Assembly: GCA_016463375.1 (NCBI GenBank)
Contig: JAEMRK010000004.1
Coordinates: forward strand, 12,797 to 62,312
Length of the DNA: 49,516 bases
DNA from: Parachlamydiales bacterium
Lineage (GTDB): Bacteria; Chlamydiota; Chlamydiia; Chlamydiales; JAEMRK01
Direction of reading: 5' to 3'
Shown: positions 8,552 through 17,693 of the stretch, one piece after another
Layout: every line of letters starts with the position of its first letter
Position numbering within the stretch: the first letter of the stretch is position 1
Made by a program: the position numbers and the translations under genes
Notes under the pieces: generated by a model
What the model saw: only the letters and a program-made list of their open reading frames with translations
Told to the model about the DNA's origin: nothing
The model's database searches: none

Positions 8552-9646
8552 TTAGGTTAATAATTTTTTATAAATCGCTTCCATCTGGTCCAAAGTCTTA
8601 TTAAAAGTAAATTTATCCTCTACTAAACTTTTAGCGTTTTTTCCAAATTTAATCCGTTTACTTTTATCAACAGCTAAATCCATTACAGCATTGGCAACTT
8701 CATATGGGCTAGCAGGGCTTACTAAAATACCAGTTTGATTATTAATACAAACTTCTTTTAGCCCGCCTACAGGTGTTGTCACTAACGGCTTTTCTAAATA
8801 AGCTGCTTGCAAGCTTGCTTGGCTGACACCCTCACTTGCTGTACTTAGCAAAACAAAGATGTCAAATGATGCAATTGCTGTGTAAGGCGGTGTTAAATAT
8901 CCTGTAAATATTACAGAATTTTCAAGACCAAGTTCTCGACACTCTTTTTGAAAACGCCCTTCAGATGCTTCGTTACCAACTATCATCCATTTGAGATGTG
9001 TATGATCTTGCAACTTCTTTGCAGCCTGCAAAAAATCTGAAATTCCTTTCCAGCTGCGTAGCACGCAAGCTGTTCCAATTAAGCAATCATCATCTTTAAT
9101 GCCCCATTGATCGCGGAATTTTTTCACATCTTCTTGAGACACTTGTAATACTGATGGATCAACACCTGTCGGTATTGAGCAACATCTATTTTCAGTTAAA
9201 TCAGCTTGTAGACATATCGTATCAGCAGTTTCTTGACATGTCGTGACAACTTGATCGGCCAAGTGATTATAAACAATTTTGGAATTAAGGCCTGTGCGTA
9301 TATTTGAAGAGATATGCCTTGTTCGAATCACACGAGCTCCAGAAACTCTTGCTGCAATACCAGCAAGCCAAGCATCTTTGGATGAATGAGTATTCACAAT
9401 GTGATATTGCTCTTTTTTAAATAAACGAGATAGCTGCATGATGTTTTTTATTCTCGAACCTTTAAAAGGTATTTCGTGAACTACAAATCCTTCGGCACGA
9501 GCTTTTTCAATCAGCTTGCCGCCACTAATGACAGCTAACTCTACATCATAACCTCTTAGTCGCATGCCAATTGCTTCTCGCAGCACACGCATCTCTTGAC
9601 CACCCCAACCACTAGATGCTTCAGTATGTAAAATTCTAATTTTCAT
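8552..9646 (-). CDS. glycosyltransferase, GT4/GT1 (GT-B) family
   Basis: About 364 residues. The N-terminus has the acceptor-side motif S-S-G-W-G-G-Q-E-M-R (glycine-rich loop). The C-terminal half has the donor-site pattern F-V-L-L-S-T-A-S-E-G-V-S-Q-A-S-L-Q-A, with the E-x7-E-like spacing of this family, and then V-G-G-L-K-E-V. An in-frame ATG at 9757 lies within mutY. The ATG at 9646 is preferred because it directly precedes the conserved strand M-K-I-R-I-L-H. It overlaps the mutY end by eleven bases. Likely lipopolysaccharide or other surface-glycan assembly; acceptor and donor cannot be told. Confidence 0.87.
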   Translation of the reverse strand: MKIRILHTEASSGWGGQEMRVLREAIGMRLRGYDVELAVISGGKLIEKARAEGFVVHEIPFKGSRIKNIMQLSRLFKKEQYHIVNTHSSKDAWLAGIAARVSGARVIRTRHISSNIRTGLNSKIVYNHLADQVVTTCQETADTICLQADLTENRCCSIPTGVDPSVLQVSQEDVKKFRDQWGIKDDDCLIGTACVLRSWKGISDFLQAAKKLQDHTHLKWMIVGNEASEGRFQKECRELGLENSVIFTGYLTPPYTAIASFDIFVLLSTASEGVSQASLQAAYLEKPLVTTPVGGLKEVCINNQTGILVSPASPYEVANAVMDLAVDKSKRIKFGKNAKSLVEDKFTFNKTLDQMEAIYKKLLT

Positions 9647-10685
9647 AAATATCCTGTTGAAGTTGTTGCCATATACGGCGGTGTCCTGAAGAAAAAGCAA
9701 TCTTTTCAATATCTTTTGGTAAAAACCACTGATATCCATCGATTTCTGCATGATCATTTAAATGATACAAATGCGCATGAAGCAGAACTTGGTATCTAGT
9801 AAATGTATGTTTAACCGATTGATAAGTTTTATTAAAAACGACATGGTAACCAAATCGCTCTAATATTTTTACGTCCAAATCTTGTATATCTTCTTGAAAG
9901 TAGGGAAATTCATACAAGCCATGCATGATTTCATTTTCATCGCATTTTCTTAACAAATAAGCACCCTGTGTATTTTTTAAAACGACGGCGGCCCTTAGAA
10001 GTTTTTGAGGTGCGGCTTTTTTATTTTTTACAGGTAATTGAGCAGCTATGCCACGCTTAAATCCTAAACACCCTGATTTAACCGGACATAAGTTGCAAAG
10101 TGGTGACTTTTTACAAATGACAGCCCCTAGTTCTATAAGTGCTTCATTGAAAAGCCAATGCTCATCATTGGGTAAAATGGAGTTAGCAAGATCCCAAAAT
10201 TCTTTTTTTACTTTTGTTGAATCAATATTTTCAGCAATCGCAAAATATCGTGACAAAACTCTAAATGCATTTCCATCGAGTGCAGCGCATTTTTGTCTAA
10301 ACGCAAAACTTCGAATTGCACCTTGTGTATACGGGCCAAGACCTTTAATTTGATTTAAACCTTCAATATGACTTGGAAAAACACCTGCGAAATTAGAAAC
10401 AATTTCTTTTGCACCATTATGTAAATTTCTAGCACGGGAATAATATCCAAGACCTTCCCAACTTTTGATGACATCATCTATTGAAGATTTTGCTAATTCT
10501 GAAATGGTCGGATATTTAACCATCCATTTTTCAAAATAAGGAATCACGACACTGGCGAGTGTTTGTTGCAACATAACTTCAGATACCCACACAGCGTAAG
10601 GGTCTAAATTTTTACGCCACGGTAGATCTCTTTTTTCTTCTTTAAACCAATTGATTAAAGATTGAGTTTGAAATGATTGACTCAT
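9636..10685 (-). CDS. mutY: A/G-specific adenine DNA glycosylase
   Basis: Removes adenine mispaired with 8-oxoguanine. The helix-hairpin-helix is at about 114-128 (K-G-L-G-P-Y-T-Q-G-A), with catalytic Glu36 (S-E-V-M-L-Q-Q-T) and Asp137 (L-D-G-N). The iron-sulfur cysteines are C191, C197, C200 and C206. The first spacing is five residues, one shorter than the usual six. A C-terminal NUDIX-like domain (about 225-349) recognises the oxidised base. Length 349 is normal. It is co-directional with the glycosyltransferase that follows and overlaps it. Confidence 0.95.
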   Translation of the reverse strand: MSQSFQTQSLINWFKEEKRDLPWRKNLDPYAVWVSEVMLQQTLASVVIPYFEKWMVKYPTISELAKSSIDDVIKSWEGLGYYSRARNLHNGAKEIVSNFAGVFPSHIEGLNQIKGLGPYTQGAIRSFAFRQKCAALDGNAFRVLSRYFAIAENIDSTKVKKEFWDLANSILPNDEHWLFNEALIELGAVICKKSPLCNLCPVKSGCLGFKRGIAAQLPVKNKKAAPQKLLRAAVVLKNTQGAYLLRKCDENEIMHGLYEFPYFQEDIQDLDVKILERFGYHVVFNKTYQSVKHTFTRYQVLLHAHLYHLNDHAEIDGYQWFLPKDIEKIAFSSGHRRIWQQLQQDIYEN

Positions 10686-10740
10686 CGAAAATTTTTACTG
10701 AAAATGAACTTCTATTGTACTTGGAAAGAGCAAATTTATG

Positions 10741-11256
10741 CTAGTTTTCATCCGTGAGTAGAAGCTTAGTCGGTGTTTTTGGAGCCTGAACTTGGGTGTA
10801 ATACTGCAATGCGTCGGGAAAATATGATATGTGATGTTTAACTAAATCGTGATTTCTGCAGATTTGTTGATTCATTTTTTCAACTATTGCAACCATCTGA
10901 TCACGCAAATTAAGAATTTCACAACTATCGACTCCCCTTGCTGATAATAAAACGCCCAATCCTAATTTTTCATCAAATAAAAGATCAGCGTTTTTATTTG
11001 ATAATAATAAAATTGCAAGTTGTTCCATTGCTTGCATTCTTTCATTTCGTACAGATGTAATATTTTTATATAAAACAGTACGCCTAGACATAACATCTTC
11101 CATCGTTTTTTCATCACGATTGAGGATTGCTTGCTGCTCTTCATGCATATTTGCTAAAACTTCACGCATAAGTTTTACTTCTTGATCCAGAAAATAGATT
11201 CCATGATCTTGCGCTTCAAATATAGCTTGATTGTTGGGTGACTCGTCAGAACTCAT
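10741..11256 (-). CDS. FlgN-like helical protein
   Basis: About 171 residues, almost entirely helical, with the layout of FlgN-type export chaperones. A first helix (E-V-L-A-N-M-H-E-E-Q-Q-A-I-L-N-R-D) is followed by a stretch with R-R-T-V-L-Y and R-N-E-R-M-Q. A final long helix contains L-R-D-Q-M-V-A-I-V and N-x-x-L-V-K-H-H-I-S-Y. Chlamydiae have no flagellum but do have a type III secretion system and some flagellar-type parts, so a secretion-chaperone role is plausible. This is inferred from pattern, not a firm family call. The ATG at 11256 is chosen; an alternative ATG at 11331 would add a hydrophobic stretch unlike the family. Neither start has a strong ribosome binding site. Confidence 0.7.
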   Translation of the reverse strand: MSSDESPNNQAIFEAQDHGIYFLDQEVKLMREVLANMHEEQQAILNRDEKTMEDVMSRRTVLYKNITSVRNERMQAMEQLAILLLSNKNADLLFDEKLGLGVLLSARGVDSCEILNLRDQMVAIVEKMNQQICRNHDLVKHHISYFPDALQYYTQVQAPKTPTKLLLTDEN

Positions 11257-11357
11257 AGTGGATATATACCATCCCTTTTTCTTGATATTCCAAGACGTTG
11301 AAATAAAAGCTACCAGAAACATTAAGAACAATGAGGAGAAGGAACTAAAGAGAAGAG

Positions 11358-11388
11358 AAAAAAGCCCTTAAATTTAATTTAAGGGCTT
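11358..11388 (-). terminator. rho-independent terminator of the membrane-protein gene
   Basis: Read on the minus strand, a perfect 13-bp inverted repeat with the core AAGCCCTTAA / TTAAGGGCTT is followed by a run of six T. It lies 14 bases past the stop of the gene at 11402-11968, which suits termination of that gene. Confidence 0.85.
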
Positions 11389-11401
11389 ATAAGAGAAAAA
11401 C

Positions 11402-11968
11402 TTAAGGTAGGCGATCGTCTTTTTTGCTTTTATTTGACAAAGCTTTGCCTTTGTGAGCTTTACCACCATCTTCTTCACTATCATCATCTTTATTGTCGTG
11501 ATCTTGTTTGAAGAATAGGTTTAGACCTAAACCAACAACAGAACCAATGATCAATGATGGAGCATGAAGTAGTAGATATAGTGCTAATAAGCCCATAATA
11601 ACAGACTTAAATTGGCCTTTTGCGTCATAAAATTCGCTGGCTTTTTTCCATACGAAAGTTAAGTCCCAAGGTAGGCAAAGTGTGCTAACTACACCAACGA
11701 GCATTCCACCAAAATAGCTGAAAAAGGAAATTAAGATACCTAATCCCATTAAAATAATGAAAAAAGTCTCTTTTCTGTGAGTCTTTGCTAGGTTGACAGC
11801 TTCAGCTAATTTAGGATCATTTTTTACATCATCCATAAAATCGCTATATTTATCTTTAGCTTTGTGCCAATAATGTTTAGCTTGGTCCGCAGCATGAGAT
11901 AGTTGAGAGTCAGAGTCATCACTATGCTTTTTCTTAGGAGAGTCGTCTTTAAAAGGTGATGGGTTCAT
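11402..11968 (-). CDS. small membrane protein with charged tails
   Basis: This is a 188-residue protein of unrecognised family. The N-terminal 65 residues are hydrophilic and rich in Asp, Ser and Lys. Hydrophobic segments follow at about 68-98 (likely two closely spaced spans, Gly-rich) and about 121-151. The last 35 residues are a highly charged low-complexity tail of Asp, Glu and Lys. A strong ribosome binding site (AAGGAGATAA) precedes the ATG, and a terminator follows, so this is a single-gene transcript that is probably well translated. The layout suggests an envelope-associated protein with both tails on one side; the function is unknown. Confidence 0.8.
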   Translation of the reverse strand: MNPSPFKDDSPKKKHSDDSDSQLSHAADQAKHYWHKAKDKYSDFMDDVKNDPKLAEAVNLAKTHRKETFFIILMGLGILISFFSYFGGMLVGVVSTLCLPWDLTFVWKKASEFYDAKGQFKSVIMGLLALYLLLHAPSLIIGSVVGLGLNLFFKQDHDNKDDDSEEDGGKAHKGKALSNKSKKDDRLP

Positions 11969-12085
11969 AAGAGTTATCTCCTTATAATTCGGTTTACTAG
12001 ATAATAATCATTCTAGGTCATATTGGCGCTAAAGGCAACCCTTTTTTTCTTTTATTTAAACTCTAATTTGGTTGTTTTTTTTAAA

Positions 12086-12115
12086 TTAGGAATTTTAGAG
12101 TGATTTAGTTATAAT
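12086..12115 (+). promoter_or_regulatory. candidate promoter of the gspD-gspE operon
   Basis: TATAAT sits at 12110-12115 with a weak -35-like TTAGGA at 12086-12091, an 18-base spacer. It lies between the divergent membrane-protein gene and the anchored protein gene. A start about seven bases downstream would leave a leader of roughly 35 bases. Confidence 0.35.
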
Positions 12116-12159
12116 GCCCTCCCTAGCGCCCTGCTAAATTTAATTTGAACAAATTCGGC

Positions 12160-13581
12160 ATGCTTAATTTAATAATTCGAGCTAATCGCTACTCCTTAAT
12201 TGCAATGGCAATTGTCATACCTTTACTACTGTTCCACTGGCAAGGATCAGTTGAGCTCACTCCATTATCAAAATTTACGGCAAATTCAACTGATAAAAAG
12301 CTTAAGTCTCCCTATAATTCATGCGACCTTACAAATGTAAATAAAGCATTGATTCTTAAAGAGCCCACGCTCCCAATTAACCTACCCGACCTTCGTTCGG
12401 AAATTGTTTTTTGTGGAAAAAATGATCGCCCCGACGCCAATACTGCTCAGAATTTGGCATTTTTAAGCATTGGTGGTCAAGAGCCTCAATTATTAAAAAC
12501 TCAAACCCCCCTATATCTTGAAAAAAAACAAACTACTGGCCGATTTGGTTTGAGTGAAACTGCATCACCCTTGTGGATCGAAATTCAACCTTTCAATAGT
12601 AGTGAAAAAAATCAAGAGCTTAATATTCACAGCGTTATGCATGCTTTTGACAAAGAAAAAACACAAGACTTTGTCATTAAAGAACAGCTACAAGCTTCTT
12701 TGTCATCTGGAACACCACCCGAAATTGGCAAGATGCGGATGGATACTAGCCTTTTTGCAAGGCAACGCGCTCGTTGGATTGGAGAGGATCTATTTTTTTA
12801 CCAACATGGCGGTAATGAATACTCGTCTTTCAATCATAAACAACGCATTGAATTTGGAGAGGGTGATAACACATATGCTTGTTTTGTGACTGAGGGCGAT
12901 TGTCTAATTTTCGAAAATGATCGTTGGAAAGAAGCGAACCCTAGTGAAAAAACAAGATCCTTTTTTATGGCTCAAGCCAAAAAAATTGAAGATAGGCTCA
13001 TGCATTTCACAGTCTGGTCACCCGATGGAAAACATCGCGTAATGTTAACATTAGTCAAACCAGCTGAGCCCCCGTTAAATACCCGCATGACAGAAGAATT
13101 TAAATACATTGGTGCTAAAAGTAAAAGACAATGGATTTTTGAACTCAAAGGCAAACGTATAGCATTAAAGCTTAATGATTGGTGGCTCTACAACGAAAAA
13201 AACTGGATTAAGCTATCAACGCCTCAACAAATTGATCAATACGTTGCTAAAAAACTAAACGGGTTTTTATTTGTTTTTGACGGCATCGTAAAAAAACAAG
13301 GTCAACTTGTTCTTAAAGGCCATATTTTCAATGCGAATCGTACTCAGGTTGCGATTGTAGAACAGATCTTACAGGGTCAGCATATACCCCCTATTGTAAA
13401 ATCTGAAAAACCAAATTTAGTTCAAGCCCAACCGATAAATAATTCTGAACAATTAGGCGAACGATCAGAGAATTCAGCTTTGCCCACTGAAAAAGAGCCA
13501 GAAAAATTACCCGCTAATAAAATGCGCACAAATCCCCGCGGAAGTCCAAATAAACAAACTTCTGAAAAAACTCGAACATAA
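12160..13581 (+). CDS. anchored protein upstream of GspD (CT573-like position)
   Basis: About 473 residues with one N-terminal hydrophobic segment (residues about 10-25) acting as a signal anchor, so most of the chain should be periplasmic. The middle is a mixed alpha/beta region without a motif I recognise. The last 60 residues are Pro, Asn, Glu and Lys-rich low complexity. It sits 31 bases ahead of the secretin gene. In C. trachomatis a hypothetical gene (CT573) occupies the same place before gspD (CT572). A GspC-like connector role is a positional guess. The start is either the ATG at 12160 or an in-frame TTG at 12145; neither has a good ribosome binding site. Confidence 0.75.
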   Translation: MLNLIIRANRYSLIAMAIVIPLLLFHWQGSVELTPLSKFTANSTDKKLKSPYNSCDLTNVNKALILKEPTLPINLPDLRSEIVFCGKNDRPDANTAQNLAFLSIGGQEPQLLKTQTPLYLEKKQTTGRFGLSETASPLWIEIQPFNSSEKNQELNIHSVMHAFDKEKTQDFVIKEQLQASLSSGTPPEIGKMRMDTSLFARQRARWIGEDLFFYQHGGNEYSSFNHKQRIEFGEGDNTYACFVTEGDCLIFENDRWKEANPSEKTRSFFMAQAKKIEDRLMHFTVWSPDGKHRVMLTLVKPAEPPLNTRMTEEFKYIGAKSKRQWIFELKGKRIALKLNDWWLYNEKNWIKLSTPQQIDQYVAKKLNGFLFVFDGIVKKQGQLVLKGHIFNANRTQVAIVEQILQGQHIPPIVKSEKPNLVQAQPINNSEQLGERSENSALPTEKEPEKLPANKMRTNPRGSPNKQTSEKTRT

Positions 13582-13612
13582 GTTAACCCGCGGAATAAAA
13601 TAGGAATAATAA

Positions 13613-15985
13613 ATGCATAAACATCTCCGCACAGCTTTTTTTCTTATACTAAGTTCTTTAACTACATTAGGACATGCCGAGACCATCATTGAAAAGAAAG
13701 CCAGCCTAGAGCTTGGTGAAAGCGATTTAGATAGAGAAAGTCAACTCAAACTTCAAGCGACTAATACCCAGCTTTTAAATCTTCAAAACGAACTAGCAAC
13801 TCTTTATAAACAAGCCTATGATTTGGTAAAAAAAGGGGCAAAAGACGAATCTTTTGTTGAGTTGCACAAAAAAATTAAATCCTTACAAGAATCGGTTAAG
13901 CTAATCCAAATAAATTGGAAGGATCAGGTTGCTAAAACTGAAAAGCAAGAGCCCTACTCTTTATGGCATCAACCAGAAACTACACTTGGACAATTAGTCA
14001 TTGATTATGGTTCATGTGATTATGTTTATCTCATGCCACAAGATATGTCTAATATGCCGATCAATATTAGCTCCCAGATGCCAGTACCAAGAGAAGCTTG
14101 GAGTGAGCTTTTAGAGCTTATTATAGCTCAAAAAGGGATTGCCGTTCGTCAACTAAATCCCTACTTAAGAGAGCTTTACTATTCTAATAGTGATGCATTA
14201 GGTTTTGCTCTGGTCACAGATAAGAAACGTGATTTAGAATTGCTATCCCCATTAGCTCGTGTTTGTTACATGCATAAAACTGACTCTGCAGACCCTGTCA
14301 AAGTGATGCAAGCACTTAGTCGCTTCGCCTCACCAGACCGAGTTCAAATCCATCAATTTGGTAAAACCCTCGTTTTTATTGGCAATGCTAAAGAGATTAG
14401 TGAAATTGTCAAAGTACATGACTTTTTAGGATCAGATGCTCTCAACCGAGAATACAAATTAGTTGTTTTAAGTAAAATTGAAGGGCGTGAGATGGAACTC
14501 ATCTTGCAATCCTATTTCCAAAATGAAGTGGAAAAAGGCAATTCGAGTGCTTTCCCATCGCTTGCAGCAGAAATCAAAATATTATCACTACCAACAAATA
14601 AACAGGCTTTGTTCCTATGTGGAACAAAGGAACAGCTAGCAAAAGCAGATAAAATTATTGAGGAAGTCACTCAAGAATTACAAAACCCACAAGAGAAATC
14701 TGTCTACTGGTACACCTGTCAGCATACCGAAGCAGAAGAGTTAGCTAAGACTTTGCAAAAAGTTTACCAACTTATGGTAACGGCTCCAAACCTTGAAGGT
14801 ATTGATAATAAGGTTTGTGACAAAAAAACAGAGAATATCACAGTTGATGCCCCTGATATCACCTTTGGTCTGCCACCTCAAGGGCCTTTGCCCATCAGTC
14901 CACCCGTCAATTCTCCACTGGATAAGCTTGAGAAAGATAGTTTTAAAGATTCTTTTGGTAACTTCGTTGTTGATATGAAAAGTAGTTCTATCATCATGGT
15001 CGTAGAAAAAGAACTATTGCCACGAATGAAAGAGCTTATAAAAAAACTTGATCAACCGACTCGTATGGTTCAGGTTGAAGTTCTTTTATTCGAAAAAAGA
15101 TTTTCGGATAAAAATAGTTTTGGTTTGAATTTATTGAGAATTGGATCTCAAGCATCCAATACAAATTCAAAAGGCCTAGCATGGAACTGGAATACAATTT
15201 CTGGCGGTTATGTTAAAGACGGAATTTTAAAATTTCTGTTCAGCCACGATAGGCATGGCAAAGTGGCTCCTTTTGATTTAGCTTACAATTTCTTGCTCAC
15301 TCAAGAAGATGTTCATATTAATGCATGTCCGTCTTTTGTCACTAACAACCATGCTCCAGCAACAATCAATATTGCAGATGAAATATCAATAAATACGGGT
15401 GCCTACCCTATTGGTACAGATGTACGCAACATTGAAAATGCCTATTCACGTGCGCAATATGGTATTTTTATCACTATAACACCGACTATTAATTTGCCAG
15501 GTGAAGATGCCGATGGAGATGATGATGAAACAGGCTATGTTACATTAGACACTGACATTCACTTTGATACGATTAAACCAAGTGCTAATCCAGATCGTCC
15601 CGATGTTTTGCGTCGCGCTATAAAAAACCTTGTACGTATACCAGATGGACAAACTGTTATATTAGGCGGTTTAAAACGTAAAACAAGTCAAGATAGTGAA
15701 GAAAAGATTCCGTTTTTAGGTGATATTCCAGGCGTTGGTAAATTGTTTGGAAATTCAACACTGTATGAACATCAATCTGAAATGTTTATTTTCATTACTC
15801 CAAAAATCATTTATAATGCATGCGAAGATCTTTGTCGCATACGCTATGAGGAGCTTAGAAAACGCCCTGGAGATACGCCTGAGTTCATGTACTGCTTACG
15901 TAATGCTTTAGAATCTCAACGCCAACGCTCATTACAAGGTGGCATAAAAATGCTGTTTGGCCCTAGCGACTCATCATGTAGGTAA
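13613..15985 (+). CDS. gspD: type II secretion secretin GspD
   Basis: Outer-membrane secretin of 790 residues that forms the exit channel of a type II-like system. A signal peptide covers residues 1-22 (cleavage after G-H-A). A helical segment with coiled-coil character follows at about 30-105. Ring-building N domains then extend to about residue 460. The secretin domain near the C-terminus ends with the hallmark V-I-L-G-G-L, then I-P-F-L-G-D-I-P-G-V-G-x-L-F and F-I-F-I-T-P-K-I-I. An AGGAATAATAA stretch ahead of the ATG is a fair ribosome binding site. It is followed two bases later by gspE. It could be confused with a type III secretin, but its partners argue for type II. Confidence 0.92.
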   Translation: MHKHLRTAFFLILSSLTTLGHAETIIEKKASLELGESDLDRESQLKLQATNTQLLNLQNELATLYKQAYDLVKKGAKDESFVELHKKIKSLQESVKLIQINWKDQVAKTEKQEPYSLWHQPETTLGQLVIDYGSCDYVYLMPQDMSNMPINISSQMPVPREAWSELLELIIAQKGIAVRQLNPYLRELYYSNSDALGFALVTDKKRDLELLSPLARVCYMHKTDSADPVKVMQALSRFASPDRVQIHQFGKTLVFIGNAKEISEIVKVHDFLGSDALNREYKLVVLSKIEGREMELILQSYFQNEVEKGNSSAFPSLAAEIKILSLPTNKQALFLCGTKEQLAKADKIIEEVTQELQNPQEKSVYWYTCQHTEAEELAKTLQKVYQLMVTAPNLEGIDNKVCDKKTENITVDAPDITFGLPPQGPLPISPPVNSPLDKLEKDSFKDSFGNFVVDMKSSSIIMVVEKELLPRMKELIKKLDQPTRMVQVEVLLFEKRFSDKNSFGLNLLRIGSQASNTNSKGLAWNWNTISGGYVKDGILKFLFSHDRHGKVAPFDLAYNFLLTQEDVHINACPSFVTNNHAPATINIADEISINTGAYPIGTDVRNIENAYSRAQYGIFITITPTINLPGEDADGDDDETGYVTLDTDIHFDTIKPSANPDRPDVLRRAIKNLVRIPDGQTVILGGLKRKTSQDSEEKIPFLGDIPGVGKLFGNSTLYEHQSEMFIFITPKIIYNACEDLCRIRYEELRKRPGDTPEFMYCLRNALESQRQRSLQGGIKMLFGPSDSSCR

Positions 15986-15987
15986 TT

Positions 15988-17631
15988 ATGTCAACACTTC
16001 CAAAATCTTTAATGTTAGATGAACTTAAAAAGTTGCTCAATGAAAGAAAAGGTGAAGACTTAGTTAAAGAAGGATTAGTGACTTTGCAACAGCTTCATGA
16101 AGTTGAAGCGATGCAAATTGGCATGCCGATCTTTACAGATTTATTAAAATGCGAGTTTCCAAAAGAGCGAATTAAACAAGTACCTTATGCTTTTGCAAAA
16201 AAGCACAAGGTACTTCCAATTTCCGAAACCAACAATATTTTAACTGTCGCTATTGCAGACCCCCTTAATATCGATGCGATTGAAGAATTAAGATTGATGC
16301 TCAAGATGGGGATCGAAGCTGTATATTGTCCAGAAGAGCCGCTGTTACATGGTATAAATGAATGTTATCATCATGATGAAGGAGCTGCCTCACAACTATT
16401 AGCGCACATGAGCGATAGTGCAAAAGATCTAACATCAGACGTTCATTTTATTGAAGATTTGTTAGATGTTTCAGAGCAAGCTCCCATTATTAAATTGTTA
16501 AATCTTGTGATGACAGAAGCTATTCAGCAAGGTGCATCAGATATTCATTTTGAACCCTTTGAAGATGATCTACGTATTAGATACCGTATAGATGGTATTT
16601 TACAAAAAAGGCATACACCACCAAGAGAATATCAATCGTCTTTGTTAACGCGATTAAAGGTGATGGCAAAATTAGACATTGCAGAACACCGACTTCCTCA
16701 AGATGGTCGTATTAAAATGAAAATGGGTGGACGCGAAATAGATTTTCGCGTCAGTACTATACCAGCCAGTGGTTCTGAAAGAATTGTGTTGCGTATCTTA
16801 GACAAGGGCAACGTCATATTAGGTCTTGATCAAATAGGTATGCCTTTAGAGGTTCTTAAGCAGTTTCAAAAGTTGATACACCATCCAGAAGGCATTTTGC
16901 TTGTTACGGGACCTACAGGAAGTGGTAAAACAACGACACTTTACAGCGCCATTTGTCAAATTGATGCTCAAGAAATTAATATTATGACGATTGAAGATCC
17001 TGTTGAATATAAACTCAAAGGTATTGCCCAAATAGGTGTTCAGCCAAAAATTAAATTAGACTTTGCAACTGGTCTAAGACATATATTAAGACAAGACCCT
17101 GATGTCATTATGATCGGTGAGATTCGCGATGCTGAAACGGCCGAAATTGCAATTCAAGCATCTTTAACTGGTCACCTTGTTTTAAGTACATTGCATACTA
17201 ATGACGCGCCTTCTGCCATAACTCGGTTAGTAGACATGGGTGTTGAACCATATTTATTATCGTCTTCGATTATTGGAATTTTGGCTCAACGTTTGGTTCG
17301 TAAAATTTGTTCGCATTGTAAAGAAACTTATATGCCAATCAAAGAAGAACTAGACGAAGTCCAATTAAAAGATTGGGCCCAACCCCTTTACCGCGGTAAA
17401 GGCTGTCCAACATGCTTTGATACAGGTTATAAGGGACGTTGTGGTATTTACGAACTAATGGTTGTAAATGCGCATATAAAAAAACAAATTGTCAAAAGCG
17501 CAGATGCAGCTGATCTTCGCCAAATTGCTGAAGATACAGGAATGAAAAGTCTGCGCATCCATGGCACTCACCTTGTTAAACAAGGAATCACCACAATTAA
17601 TGAAGTTCTAAGAGTGACGCGGTTAATTTAG
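15988..17631 (+). CDS. gspE: type II secretion ATPase GspE
   Basis: Cytoplasmic hexameric ATPase of 547 residues that powers pseudopilus assembly. The N-terminal MshEN/GspE-N domain extends to about residue 130. The Walker A motif is G-P-T-G-S-G-K-T at 308-315, with Asp and His boxes around it, and the Walker B region is V-I-M-I-G-E-I-R-D. Two C-x2-C pairs (C-S-H-C and C-P-T-C) make the zinc-binding domain of GspE/PilB ATPases. The inner-membrane partner GspF, which follows gspE in Chlamydia, is absent here; an amino-acid permease is next instead. Confidence 0.94.
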   Translation: MSTLPKSLMLDELKKLLNERKGEDLVKEGLVTLQQLHEVEAMQIGMPIFTDLLKCEFPKERIKQVPYAFAKKHKVLPISETNNILTVAIADPLNIDAIEELRLMLKMGIEAVYCPEEPLLHGINECYHHDEGAASQLLAHMSDSAKDLTSDVHFIEDLLDVSEQAPIIKLLNLVMTEAIQQGASDIHFEPFEDDLRIRYRIDGILQKRHTPPREYQSSLLTRLKVMAKLDIAEHRLPQDGRIKMKMGGREIDFRVSTIPASGSERIVLRILDKGNVILGLDQIGMPLEVLKQFQKLIHHPEGILLVTGPTGSGKTTTLYSAICQIDAQEINIMTIEDPVEYKLKGIAQIGVQPKIKLDFATGLRHILRQDPDVIMIGEIRDAETAEIAIQASLTGHLVLSTLHTNDAPSAITRLVDMGVEPYLLSSSIIGILAQRLVRKICSHCKETYMPIKEELDEVQLKDWAQPLYRGKGCPTCFDTGYKGRCGIYELMVVNAHIKKQIVKSADAADLRQIAEDTGMKSLRIHGTHLVKQGITTINEVLRVTRLI

Positions 17632-17693
17632 AATCCAGTAGCAATTAAATAGTGCAGGGCCTAATTTAAAGAAAAAATTTACCCCTGCTTGCT

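Noticed and set aside
13613-15985. Type III secretion secretin (SctC)
   Set aside because: The immediate gspE partner and the Chlamydia gspD-like context favour type II; no type III genes are nearby.
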